From a virus, in the IMG/VR virus record IMGVR_UViG_3300035687_000002, positions 62,001 through 126,000 of that record: 64,000 nucleotides of DNA; one strand, written 5' to 3'. The notes below the pieces were generated by a model. It made no database searches, had not been told where the DNA came from, and saw nothing but the letters and a program-made list of their open reading frames with translations. Made by a program: the position numbers and the translations under genes. The first letter of the stretch is position 1, and each line of letters starts with the position of its first letter. Positions 36,696 to 45,506 of the stretch are shown piece by piece.

Positions 36696-39239
36696 TTATT
36701 TTATTTTCACATCTTCTTGTCCGGTGAGTAGATTATTGATGTAATTTAAAGCAGCTGTTTCATTATCTCCTATCTTGGCAGGTATCTCGGTACCATTTAC
36801 TAAAATAGTGTATCTAGGTTCTCCTGTTGCTAAACTTCTTTTTGTTTTTAATTGGATAACATTGCCTCTTGGAGTAATACCTGCTTTAATTATAAGACCT
36901 GTAGGTATATTTTCCGTAGTTACTCTTTTGGCAGCATATGTCATAAGATTTTTTATTTCTTCATTGAATTCTGGCTTAGGTACAACTCCTGATAAATAAT
37001 CAACTTTAATACGTATTGAATTTGGATGTTTACCTTCTTCAATTATTGAAGCACCTGCTGTTGATGATGCTGCTGCTTTTCTCAAATCACCTGATGAAAT
37101 TGATTTCCCTTTAGAGTCGACTGCTTGTATGTCGACCCAACCATCAACAGGGTCAAAACCACCGATTGTGTTGAATGTTGCATCTTCACCTAATGAAGAA
37201 CCAAAAATATCTGATATAAAGCTCATTGTAGCAGTCATTTCCTGTGATATTTTACCTTTACCTAAAAGATTCCCTGAAGCAAGTCTAATCTTTTGTACAG
37301 CAGTTGTACTTTCTAAAAAGTTATTTACTTTTGTTTTATAACTTCCTTCTTTCTGTGATTGTAACCCTTTTATCTTTTCATACATTCTGTCTATTGGAGA
37401 ACCAAATTCTGTCAATATTTCATTGGTAGCTTTAGAGCGTAAAACATATCCTATTTCGCCTCCACTTTCGCCTCCACTACTTAGCTGGTCAATGTAAAAA
37501 GAAGGATGAGTATCATTAATAATAGCAGTCATATCTGCTTTAGATAGTATTATTCCTCCCCTAGTTGTATAAGCTTGAGGTATTGATTGTATTACTTTTT
37601 CAACTCCTTGTTTATAAGTTCTGGCGATATCTGGATTCTTATCAGTAACTGTTTTCTCAGCATCATCTAAAATACTCTTCATTGAAGTTCTTTTATTTAC
37701 TAAACTTGTATAAGCATTTAGTGCATCCTTCCACTCTATCATTTGTACATCATTAGAATTAGCAGTCAATCTCTTTTTGATTACATCTTCAATTTTCCCC
37801 AATTCTTTTGTGAAAGACTCTTCATCTTCTACTCCTTCAAGAATTTTAGCTATATCAGGATTGCTTTGTAAAGCCTGTACAATTTCTGTCATTTTTGATT
37901 TAACAGAATTATCAGCTGAATTGATAGCTGTTTGTAATTCATTATAACTAGTACCTTCTTCTTTTTCTGCTTGCCCTAAAACTCTCTGAATTTCAGCATC
38001 AGAAACACCCATTCCTCTGAGCATACGAACACGAGTTGGTATATCAGCATTACTATCTCCCAATAGGAGTTTTTGCTTTAACTTGTAATCTTCTATTTTG
38101 TAATCATGAGCGAAACCAGCTACTTGTCTGTTATCTAATTTTTGTTGAGTATAATACATTATACCTACAGGGTCTGCTTTTTTGCTTTCCTCTACGTCTT
38201 TCCTAGCGAATGCTTCAGCAAAAATACCATTTGCTCTTTTCATATATGCCATTGAAGCTAAATCTTCGTAATTATTCTTAATATAATCATCATCATGTAG
38301 TTTAACTATGGTTCCTTGAAGATTAGTAATTTGATTGTTATATTGGTCTATTCGAGACCCTATTTCTTTAACTGTCTCTTCAGAGCCTATTTGTCCGGCG
38401 AGTGCTACCTTTTGAGCTGAAAGATTTTTAATTTCCTCATTATAACTTTTCACTTTTTCCTCTGTCGCTGGAATATAATCCATTCTAAGAGCATTATAAT
38501 CATCTCCGTATCTAACTACACCTGAGATTCTCATCTGCTGCCTCGCTTTATCAGATAACCCTGCCTCGAGACAGCCCCACAACTTTTGGGCTGAAAGAGA
38601 ATTTGCCTTTTCGGTCTCTAAATACATTCCCTGAGTAGTTGTTTTACTAATAACATTTGGTTTACATTTGTCTAATATAGCAGACCTTTCTTTAGAGACA
38701 TCATGATATGGTGTATACTGAGCATCTTTTGCAGTTTTAAAGATACTCTCTAGTTGTTCTCTCGATGTGGATTTTGAAAATCCTTTGAAAGAACGCAAAG
38801 CATATGCTAAATTGTCCATGTGGAAACCCTCACCTTTAGTTTTTTCATCATTTTTCCACTGGTCGGCCTCAGATAATACATCTTTATATTTCTTAGTTAA
38901 ATAATCATCATACATTATACCTTTGTCTTGTAATAAAGGTCGGAATATTCCAAATCCTTGCCTTTGGACTGATGGGTCAGATAGGTCCATACTGGAAAGC
39001 TTCATCATCTGTTTCTCAGCTTTACTCATGTAATCTTTTCTTAATTCTTGGTTTGCATCAAGAGTTAAGTCTAAATTAAGAGCATTCTCATAAATATTTT
39101 TTACCCTCGCTGCTCCTTGGTCCCAAAAAGCATTTTGTGCGGATATACCTTTATATATATCATTGATTGGGAGAGAAAACGGGCGAAAGTTACCAACAGC
39201 TTGGTAATCATTATTTTGATATGGAGAAGTAGCACTCAT
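36696..39239 (-). CDS. 847-aa helical cargo-type virion protein
   Basis: The N-terminus (PFSLPINDIYKGISAQNAFWDQGAARVKNIYENALN) resembles those of crAss-like cargo proteins, which begin with a Pro-rich stretch and a YxxG-type helix. The rest is largely helical with coiled coils near 260-300 and 430-520 and no catalytic motif. It starts at a TAATG junction with the LAGLIDADG gene and ends 4 nt before the giant gene. A structural or ejection role is inferred from neighbours and composition. Confidence 0.6.
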   Translation of the reverse strand: MSATSPYQNNDYQAVGNFRPFSLPINDIYKGISAQNAFWDQGAARVKNIYENALNLDLTLDANQELRKDYMSKAEKQMMKLSSMDLSDPSVQRQGFGIFRPLLQDKGIMYDDYLTKKYKDVLSEADQWKNDEKTKGEGFHMDNLAYALRSFKGFSKSTSREQLESIFKTAKDAQYTPYHDVSKERSAILDKCKPNVISKTTTQGMYLETEKANSLSAQKLWGCLEAGLSDKARQQMRISGVVRYGDDYNALRMDYIPATEEKVKSYNEEIKNLSAQKVALAGQIGSEETVKEIGSRIDQYNNQITNLQGTIVKLHDDDYIKNNYEDLASMAYMKRANGIFAEAFARKDVEESKKADPVGIMYYTQQKLDNRQVAGFAHDYKIEDYKLKQKLLLGDSNADIPTRVRMLRGMGVSDAEIQRVLGQAEKEEGTSYNELQTAINSADNSVKSKMTEIVQALQSNPDIAKILEGVEDEESFTKELGKIEDVIKKRLTANSNDVQMIEWKDALNAYTSLVNKRTSMKSILDDAEKTVTDKNPDIARTYKQGVEKVIQSIPQAYTTRGGIILSKADMTAIINDTHPSFYIDQLSSGGESGGEIGYVLRSKATNEILTEFGSPIDRMYEKIKGLQSQKEGSYKTKVNNFLESTTAVQKIRLASGNLLGKGKISQEMTATMSFISDIFGSSLGEDATFNTIGGFDPVDGWVDIQAVDSKGKSISSGDLRKAAASSTAGASIIEEGKHPNSIRIKVDYLSGVVPKPEFNEEIKNLMTYAAKRVTTENIPTGLIIKAGITPRGNVIQLKTKRSLATGEPRYTILVNGTEIPAKIGDNETAALNYINNLLTGQEDVKIK

Positions 39240-40069
39240 TATTTTATACTTTTGAATTTTTCATATTTTCTTTCAAGAAATATAGATGAATCTTTATACA
39301 TCCATTCAGCTATTTTCTTACATTGTTTATTTCCACTATATTCAAGATAAAAGACATTTCTATGTTTTTTAATTTTGGTCATAGTTAAATTTAATTCTTT
39401 TACCATTATTTTTTGAATTGAACTTACAAAATCAAAAGTTCCCACTACTGACCAATCAAATTCCAAAAGTTTACTGTTTCTGGAAAAATGTGGTTTTACT
39501 CCTGTTATACAACCATCACCATCAAAATATCCTCTGATAAAGTGGTTGTGAAGACTTTCAGGAACTTGGTCTTCAGAAGGAAATGTTAAAATTAAAGATT
39601 TAGCTTTTACAGCTCCTAATTTTGTTAGTTTATCACTTATTCTTTTGCTTGATATGGTTAAAATATATTGAGCTGAGCTATTTCTATACGAAGATGTAGA
39701 AGCTTTTCTGTAATATAATGGTCTATCATAATTTAACAAAGTTTTAAAAGTTTCTAAAAGAGTTTTATCTTTTTCTTGTAATCCTATTACTACTCTTGTT
39801 CCTTCTGGAAAATTACAACCATCAGCATAAATAAATCCTAACATATAAGCTTTTTCTTCACTATCTATTTTATCAAAAAAATCTTCTTTTAAAGAATACT
39901 TTCTATTGATTTCTGAAATAGACTTTGCTTTGTATCCTCTTCTTTCAAGTAACCCTCTACAAGTTCCTAACCCTTTATTAAAATATGTATCCAAATCCTT
40001 GAAGTTATACTTTCCTGTTTCGTACATTTCAATCATTTTTTCTATTTCTAATTTAGACATCCTCTTCAT
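39239..40069 (-). CDS. LAGLIDADG homing endonuclease (intact)
   Basis: A 276-aa double-motif enzyme: KAYMLGFIYADGCNF (about residues 70-84) and HFIRGYFDGDGCI (about 165-177), with catalytic acidic residues at each motif end. An N-terminal helix-turn-helix-like part (KLEIEKMIEMYETG, LDTYFNKGLGTC) precedes them. The ORF can extend to a GTG at 40075, but that lies in the -7 box. The ATG at 40069 is 5 nt past the box. It is inserted between two cargo genes, with a TAATG junction downstream and its own promoter upstream. It is closely related to the remnant at 16831-17309. Confidence 0.9.
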   Translation of the reverse strand: MKRMSKLEIEKMIEMYETGKYNFKDLDTYFNKGLGTCRGLLERRGYKAKSISEINRKYSLKEDFFDKIDSEEKAYMLGFIYADGCNFPEGTRVVIGLQEKDKTLLETFKTLLNYDRPLYYRKASTSSYRNSSAQYILTISSKRISDKLTKLGAVKAKSLILTFPSEDQVPESLHNHFIRGYFDGDGCITGVKPHFSRNSKLLEFDWSVVGTFDFVSSIQKIMVKELNLTMTKIKKHRNVFYLEYSGNKQCKKIAEWMYKDSSIFLERKYEKFKSIK

Positions 40070-40074
40070 AATCA

Positions 40075-40106
40075 CAAAGATACGATATCATTCTCAGGAA
40101 ACCAAA
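40075..40106 (-). promoter_or_regulatory. Promoter of the LAGLIDADG gene
   Basis: On the minus strand TTTG (40103-40106), 20 nt, TATCTTTG (40075-40082). The start codon is 5 nt past the -7 box, so the transcript has almost no leader. It could also supply the 847-aa and giant genes. Confidence 0.8.
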
Positions 40107-40125
40107 TAATATTTTAAGTTATTTT

Positions 40126-42102
40126 TCAATTGTATGGATTCTTACTTTTTATCTTCCCACCTTTCTTATAAGGGGTTGATGGTTGCTGAAGATATGGAAG
40201 AATATTCTTTTGTCTTAGTAATTTTTCGTATATTTCCCATTTCTTAGGGTCACTATCAGGTAATTTCTGTATACCTTTGAAGATATCATCATATACATCC
40301 TTTGTTTGACCACTCTGCACGTCCATAACGCTCTTGTTTGTACGGGTAAAGTTTCCACTATCCCAGTCAAATCCATAGGCAGGATTGTTCTGCTGCAATA
40401 AAGAATATGCTAATTTCTGATTTGTAGAAGCGTCAGCCATTGTATTACTCATAGCTGTGTTTCTTAAAAAAGTCTTCATATTGTCATAATTCACCTCAGC
40501 GGTAGTTGAATCTCTACTGTAATCCTTATCATTCTGCATATTTACCAGACTCTCATTATTTTTAATCTGGTTGTTATATTGTCTGAACTGGTTTACAATA
40601 CCCACATTTTGATTGTCATACTGACTACGGATGCTGGGAATAGTATTCAAAGCCTGTCCATAAGCTTGTGCTCCCTGAGCGTTACGAAGGATAGGGTTTA
40701 GTACATTTGCAGCACTAAGTTGCTGATTAAACACGCCTTTAGCATCACCAACAGCTTGTTCCGGATTAACCAGTGCAGGATTTGTGTATGTTGCATTGTA
40801 GTGAGCACGGTCTGGAGTATATTTAGTAACATTCAGAGCATTTAACCAATCATAGGCATGAGAAGCCCTTTGCCATGGAGTAAACTTCCAATTGGCTTGT
40901 TTTACACCTTGTGGTTCACCTGTAACTTCTCCGGGAATTAATGGAGGTTCAGGAGGTGAAGGCCACTGTTCTTGAGGAGGAGCAGTAATTCTAGCTGTAT
41001 CCCTTTGTGGTGGGGTAACTGGTGCTGGTGTAGTGGCTGGAGGCTGCTTTGTTGTAATCTCTTTTAGAGCATTAGCCCATCTAATACCAATTTTACCATC
41101 GAACATACCATCATTCGGCCCTACATTATATTTATTATGCCATTTGTCTATAACAGCTTTATTCTCTGGAGAGCTATTATATAACCATTGCTGGAAGGAT
41201 TTATTATCCTTTGGACCAGCGTAACCTAATTGTGCAGCTACAGCAGCTACGTCTGTTATTTTGTCAGCAGCATTTGATACACCATATCTGTTAGGAAAAA
41301 TAGGTAATTTGTCTCCTTGCCATGCTCCCCAGTTATTACCTACACTTGGGACTGCTGGTGCAGTTGCAGGAGCATCTTTTGCTGCTTCTTCCTTTTGTTT
41401 CATGTACTGGATAGCACGGGCAAAACCCCCCAATTGAGCATATGGATTATTTATAGTTCCACCAGCTTTGGCATATTGTTTGTTTTCCATGAGTTTATCT
41501 TTTAGTTCAGTATCGTATACTGGTGCTGTATCCATAGCAAAATCAGGAATTCCCTGTGGAAATTCTTTCTTTTCTTCTTGAATATAAGCTATATTGCCAA
41601 GAGTTTTAATATATTTATCAAGCATACGAGCAGCTGACTTTTTAGCTAGGTCATCTTTATCAGGGTCTCCGAGTATTGTAACCAGACCATTATAATGTTT
41701 AAGGTCTATGTTCCTTTTGAGAACATCTGCAGGTGTATCTGTTGACTTTTTGCCTCCTTCCTTCAGTTCAAATAATTCAAAATCTTTCTTGGTAAGTTTT
41801 AACTTATCATAGTCTGAGAAAATGAAAGAGTCAGGTTTAAGAAGTACGTCCATACCTCCCTTAGAGTGTCTCTTACCAACTGCGTTGAATAAGGCACTTA
41901 AATCTGGCTGCAGAACAACCTCTTTTCCTTCAATCTCAACATTCGAACGATAAGGATTCTCCTTAATAGTTGAATTGACCTTTGGGTCCACGTTAATAGA
42001 AGGGTTGTCTTTAGCTGTACTTTCAGGGTCTCTAAAGATACTGTTGTTCTTGTCATTAAATAAATACTCGTTTTTGTAACTTCTGTTATCTGCTACTCCC
42101 AT
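40126..42102 (-). CDS. 658-aa virion protein with HSKGGMDVLLKP motif
   Basis: The N-terminal part carries NVEIEGKEVVLQPDLSALF, then GKRHSKGGMDVLLKPDSFIFSD. This pattern recurs in structural proteins of Bacteroidota phages. A Pro/Ala-rich linker (about 235-390) precedes a helical C-terminal region (LPSRQ-like, ending YKKGGKIKSKNPYN). The Lys/Gly-rich ending KKGGKIKSK also appears in the two upstream proteins (KAGGT, QRGGIS, FKKGGF phrases). It is probably a tail or cargo component. No enzymatic motif is seen. Confidence 0.6.
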   Translation of the reverse strand: MGVADNRSYKNEYLFNDKNNSIFRDPESTAKDNPSINVDPKVNSTIKENPYRSNVEIEGKEVVLQPDLSALFNAVGKRHSKGGMDVLLKPDSFIFSDYDKLKLTKKDFELFELKEGGKKSTDTPADVLKRNIDLKHYNGLVTILGDPDKDDLAKKSAARMLDKYIKTLGNIAYIQEEKKEFPQGIPDFAMDTAPVYDTELKDKLMENKQYAKAGGTINNPYAQLGGFARAIQYMKQKEEAAKDAPATAPAVPSVGNNWGAWQGDKLPIFPNRYGVSNAADKITDVAAVAAQLGYAGPKDNKSFQQWLYNSSPENKAVIDKWHNKYNVGPNDGMFDGKIGIRWANALKEITTKQPPATTPAPVTPPQRDTARITAPPQEQWPSPPEPPLIPGEVTGEPQGVKQANWKFTPWQRASHAYDWLNALNVTKYTPDRAHYNATYTNPALVNPEQAVGDAKGVFNQQLSAANVLNPILRNAQGAQAYGQALNTIPSIRSQYDNQNVGIVNQFRQYNNQIKNNESLVNMQNDKDYSRDSTTAEVNYDNMKTFLRNTAMSNTMADASTNQKLAYSLLQQNNPAYGFDWDSGNFTRTNKSVMDVQSGQTKDVYDDIFKGIQKLPDSDPKKWEIYEKLLRQKNILPYLQQPSTPYKKGGKIKSKNPYN

Positions 42103-42111
42103 AGTTGTATA

Positions 42112-42855
42112 TTAATAATATCCTAAATGTATATGTTTGCCTGTTCCGTGATTAGGGTCTAGGGCTTTGTTAAATCCGTATTTTGGTACCAGAACATTCT
42201 GGTAATAATTATAAGCTTCAGGGTCATAAGATAAATCGACAGCTCTTCCCTGTGGATGAGCATCCTTATCTCCCCAACTTCTTCTACCTGAAGTTAAACG
42301 TAAGTTAGGGAATTTAGCTAATAATTCCTCTGTAGCTGAAGCCACGTTCTTGTCTATGTCCTTATAAGCTGTTCCGTATGTTGATAAATCATTAACATAT
42401 TCGGACTTGTAGGGATTTCCAGATGTTTGCATGTGAGCAGGAACTTCGTAGGGATTTCCTTGCTGATTAGCAATGGAAAGAGCTAATTCATAGTCATCAT
42501 CAGGTGACTCAACTACTTTTTCCTCCTGAGGTGCCTCAGCCATTTCTTCTTGTACAGGTGCTGTGGTAGGTTCTTCCCTATCTTCTTCAGGGTCATAAAG
42601 AAAATTTAAAAGTTTTTCCCTTGATATTCCACCTCGTTGCATTGGTATTTCTCTTACCACAGTTCCTTCGAACTTGTAAGGATTCGTGGTTCCGGCTTTC
42701 ATTTTCTTCCTGTTACCAAGATTGTCAATACCTATTAGATCCATTTCAGTATTGCTCATGTCAATAAGTCCCTCTGGAGTAATAATATCCAGATAAGGAT
42801 TCCCTGCATAAGGAGAACCTTTAGAATAACCTAGTATTGATTTCAAATCATTCAT
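42112..42855 (-). CDS. M15-type peptidoglycan peptidase with linker N-terminus
   Basis: A 247-aa protein. The C-terminal 80 residues form a D-Ala-D-Ala-type metallopeptidase: HPQGRAVD gives zinc ligands H200 and D207, and GKHIHLGYY supplies H243. The N-terminal 150 residues are low-complexity and acidic (PEEDREEPTTAPVQEEMAEAPQEE) with GGIS and NPY phrases shared with neighbouring virion proteins. It lies in the tail/cargo block and not in the lysis cassette, so it is more likely a virion-associated lysin that opens the cell wall during entry. It overlaps the HNH gene by 8 nt. Confidence 0.8.
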   Translation of the reverse strand: MNDLKSILGYSKGSPYAGNPYLDIITPEGLIDMSNTEMDLIGIDNLGNRKKMKAGTTNPYKFEGTVVREIPMQRGGISREKLLNFLYDPEEDREEPTTAPVQEEMAEAPQEEKVVESPDDDYELALSIANQQGNPYEVPAHMQTSGNPYKSEYVNDLSTYGTAYKDIDKNVASATEELLAKFPNLRLTSGRRSWGDKDAHPQGRAVDLSYDPEAYNYYQNVLVPKYGFNKALDPNHGTGKHIHLGYY

Positions 42856-43228
42856 AAACTAATTTCATGTTTTTAGTTAAGGACCTTGGATGATGAACAA
42901 GGTCTCCCTTTGAGTTAATTTTTAAATGTCTTCTTATGTGACAGTTGGCACAAACAATTTCTAGATTCTCTGGAATGTTATTATTATGATTTCCATCTTT
43001 ATGGTGAATTTGTAATAAATATTTCTCAGTAATTCCACATTCACAAGTTGAACTTTCTAATAACTCATCATAAAACTTAGTCTGCCTTTTTAATCTCTTT
43101 AAGTTCTCTTTTCTTCTGTTATTATAACATTCTCTACTACAGTAGCTATTCTTGTTTCTTTCAATATCTCTTCTGTATTTATTCATATCCTTATCACAAA
43201 CAACACATTTCATATTTATTGCATTCAT
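42848..43228 (-). CDS. HNH homing endonuclease with zinc knuckles
   Basis: A 126-aa protein. It has a zinc-finger-like CVVCDKDM...YCSRECY pair (C-x2-C) in the N-terminal 35 residues. The HNH core is STCECG...LQIHHKDGNHNNNIPENLEIVCANCHIRRH. The longer ORF starts at 43252 inside the preceding gene. The ATG at 43228 lies 1 nt past that gene's stop (TAATATG) and is preferred. It is inserted between two virion genes, overlaps the peptidase gene by 8 nt and has no promoter of its own. Confidence 0.88.
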   Translation of the reverse strand: MNAINMKCVVCDKDMNKYRRDIERNKNSYCSRECYNNRRKENLKRLKRQTKFYDELLESSTCECGITEKYLLQIHHKDGNHNNNIPENLEIVCANCHIRRHLKINSKGDLVHHPRSLTKNMKLVYE

Positions 43229-43229
43229 A

Positions 43230-45506
43230 TTATTTCTTTTTATGGAATCCATGATGCTCCTTTAGAGTTAATGCAAGACGTTTACGTGCCCCAGTACAAT
43301 GTGGATTACTAAGAGGTGTACACCATCCCTTATGTGCAGGATTTATACCCATGAATCCACCCTTTTTAAACTGTAAACCCTTTCCTCTTAAGAATTTTTT
43401 CAATTCTTCTGGATTTTTCATTAATTCAGTATCTGGACTATTCACATATCCTCTCTGACTACCATCTTTTCCTACTCCAACTTCACCTTGATATGGAGTA
43501 AATTGTCCGTTGTTATAGTATCCAATAACAGAATTAGCTGGTCCATACACAGGGTCACCTTGTTGTTCTGGCATCTGTGATTGAGTTGGAACAGTGATTT
43601 TAGCTGGTCTACTTTGTCCTGCTACTGGAGCTGGAAATATTTTTTCAGGAACTTCTACTGATTTATTACTTGGATAAACAAATATTTGTTCTCCGCTTCC
43701 TGTTTTGTGTAAACCAATAGGTACAAGACCATTATCATTTTTATATTTTGATTGTGAAAAATTTCTTGGCAATGGTGCATAGTGTGAAACTTTTGAGCCA
43801 TAAGCATCTACATACATACTTGCAGTAACAGCAGGTTTGTCAATCACTTCTTCTTTTAAATTTAAAGTTTCTAAATCTTTATCAAAATATTTTTTAATCT
43901 CAGCTTTCTGTATAGTAGATTTATTTGGTTGTGGTTTCTGATATACTACTGGTGTGCCATCCTTATTATATACAATTGGTTGTACAGGTTTTTTGTATAC
44001 AGGACTTGTAGCTATACCATCAAAATATTCTCCAACTGGTCTTATATTTTTGTGGACGATATCTGGAGATGAATATTTACCAATAGCTACTGGTTCATTA
44101 AATGACAAAGATCTATAATAATCATAAATCTTATTATCCCCCAACTTTGTTTTCATTGGATCAAAATTTTGAGATGGATTTTTCTTAAAAGAGTTATAAT
44201 CGTAAGCTCTTACCAATTTTTGAGTAGCTCCTACTTTACCCATATTTTTCTCACGTATTTTTCCAAGTTGCTCCGGAGTCATTGGTGCTCTTGTAGTGGC
44301 TAAAGATTTAGAATATTCCTCTAATAATGGTTTATAATTTGCATTTTTCTTTTGAAATTCATAAGCTTTAAATAAATTCAAACTATCATTATAAGCTTTT
44401 AAACGAGGGTCATTAGGATTGGTTACAGTAATTGGCTGACGACCACCTTTCTGAGCTCTTTTTAAACCTTTGTAAGGGTGAGGACCTGAACCAAACTGCA
44501 TTAGTTTACGAATGAAGTCGTTAACTATCATTTCATCAAGAGCAAATCCACCTTTCTTCATCTTACCTTTATCATCAATAGCTCCTTCTCCCATATCCAT
44601 TGGAGGAGCATCATTTGTCCATTTTTCATAATCTTTGATAATACGCTTAAGGTTCCCTCCATATTTTGCATGCTGGGAATAAGGATTTATCATTCCTCCC
44701 TCTTGAGCGTATAACCTATTTGGCGTTGTGTAATCAATGTTGCTATACTGAAATTGAGAAACTGGTATTGGATTCATTTGACCAAGAGCAGTATCTTGCT
44801 TGTAAGCATAATCATTCAATCTGTTGTTTCTCTTCTTCTGTACAAGATAGCTCGCTGCCATCTGAGCTCCTCTTAATCCTAAGAATATATCAGTATTCCA
44901 ATTGTGAGCTGGTTGATTTGAAGTAGTAGTTTCATCTGTTGAATGTGCTCTTTCATCATATGTCCCAACTGATTGTCCAGTTGTGTCTTTATATGGATGG
45001 TCATCAGGTAAACGCTGGTCAAAAGTCTGTCCATCAATCACATCTTCTGGAGTATTATGCCACATTGGTGGCTTATAATCAGGACTCATAGGAATTTGAG
45101 TTCCTGTTGGGTTCGTTGGGACAAGTGGATTTGCTTGACCTCTAGCTAACCAAGGAGATGTTCCAAAAGGATTGTAGGGCTGTGATGGTGTAACTGAGGG
45201 TGTAATTGAGGGAGTATTTTCCCAAGCAGGATTTGGATTCGTTACAGGAATCTGTCCCATATCTCCAGCTTTCTTTGGAGGTACTATATCCCCAGTTGAA
45301 ACCCAAACACCTGTTTTCTTATCTAAATACCCCGGACTCCAGCTTCCATCAAGTAGAAATTGGCCACCAGTTTGTTTTTTACCTCTGTAATTCATCTTTA
45401 AATTTTTATAGTTTGTGGCATTTGCCCACTCCTTACAATTGACTTTGTTCCCAAAACCATGGGTTGCGAAACACGCTTTACTCTGCTTTTTAGATTTGAA
45501 TGGCAT
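43230..45506 (-). CDS. 758-aa virion protein with basic N- and C-terminal signatures
   Basis: The N-terminus MPFKSKKQSKACFATHGFG and the C-terminus (INPAHKGWCTPLSNPHCTGARKR, ending HHGFHKKK) are phrases that recur in Bacteroidota phage structural proteins. The middle is Pro/Asn/Gln-rich with many tandem NP motifs and GGMINPYSQHAKYGG-type segments, suggesting an extended, poorly ordered virion component. A DNA-contacting or cargo role would fit the basic ends. It shares a TAATG junction with the 1,569-aa gene. Confidence 0.6.
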   Translation of the reverse strand: MPFKSKKQSKACFATHGFGNKVNCKEWANATNYKNLKMNYRGKKQTGGQFLLDGSWSPGYLDKKTGVWVSTGDIVPPKKAGDMGQIPVTNPNPAWENTPSITPSVTPSQPYNPFGTSPWLARGQANPLVPTNPTGTQIPMSPDYKPPMWHNTPEDVIDGQTFDQRLPDDHPYKDTTGQSVGTYDERAHSTDETTTSNQPAHNWNTDIFLGLRGAQMAASYLVQKKRNNRLNDYAYKQDTALGQMNPIPVSQFQYSNIDYTTPNRLYAQEGGMINPYSQHAKYGGNLKRIIKDYEKWTNDAPPMDMGEGAIDDKGKMKKGGFALDEMIVNDFIRKLMQFGSGPHPYKGLKRAQKGGRQPITVTNPNDPRLKAYNDSLNLFKAYEFQKKNANYKPLLEEYSKSLATTRAPMTPEQLGKIREKNMGKVGATQKLVRAYDYNSFKKNPSQNFDPMKTKLGDNKIYDYYRSLSFNEPVAIGKYSSPDIVHKNIRPVGEYFDGIATSPVYKKPVQPIVYNKDGTPVVYQKPQPNKSTIQKAEIKKYFDKDLETLNLKEEVIDKPAVTASMYVDAYGSKVSHYAPLPRNFSQSKYKNDNGLVPIGLHKTGSGEQIFVYPSNKSVEVPEKIFPAPVAGQSRPAKITVPTQSQMPEQQGDPVYGPANSVIGYYNNGQFTPYQGEVGVGKDGSQRGYVNSPDTELMKNPEELKKFLRGKGLQFKKGGFMGINPAHKGWCTPLSNPHCTGARKRLALTLKEHHGFHKKK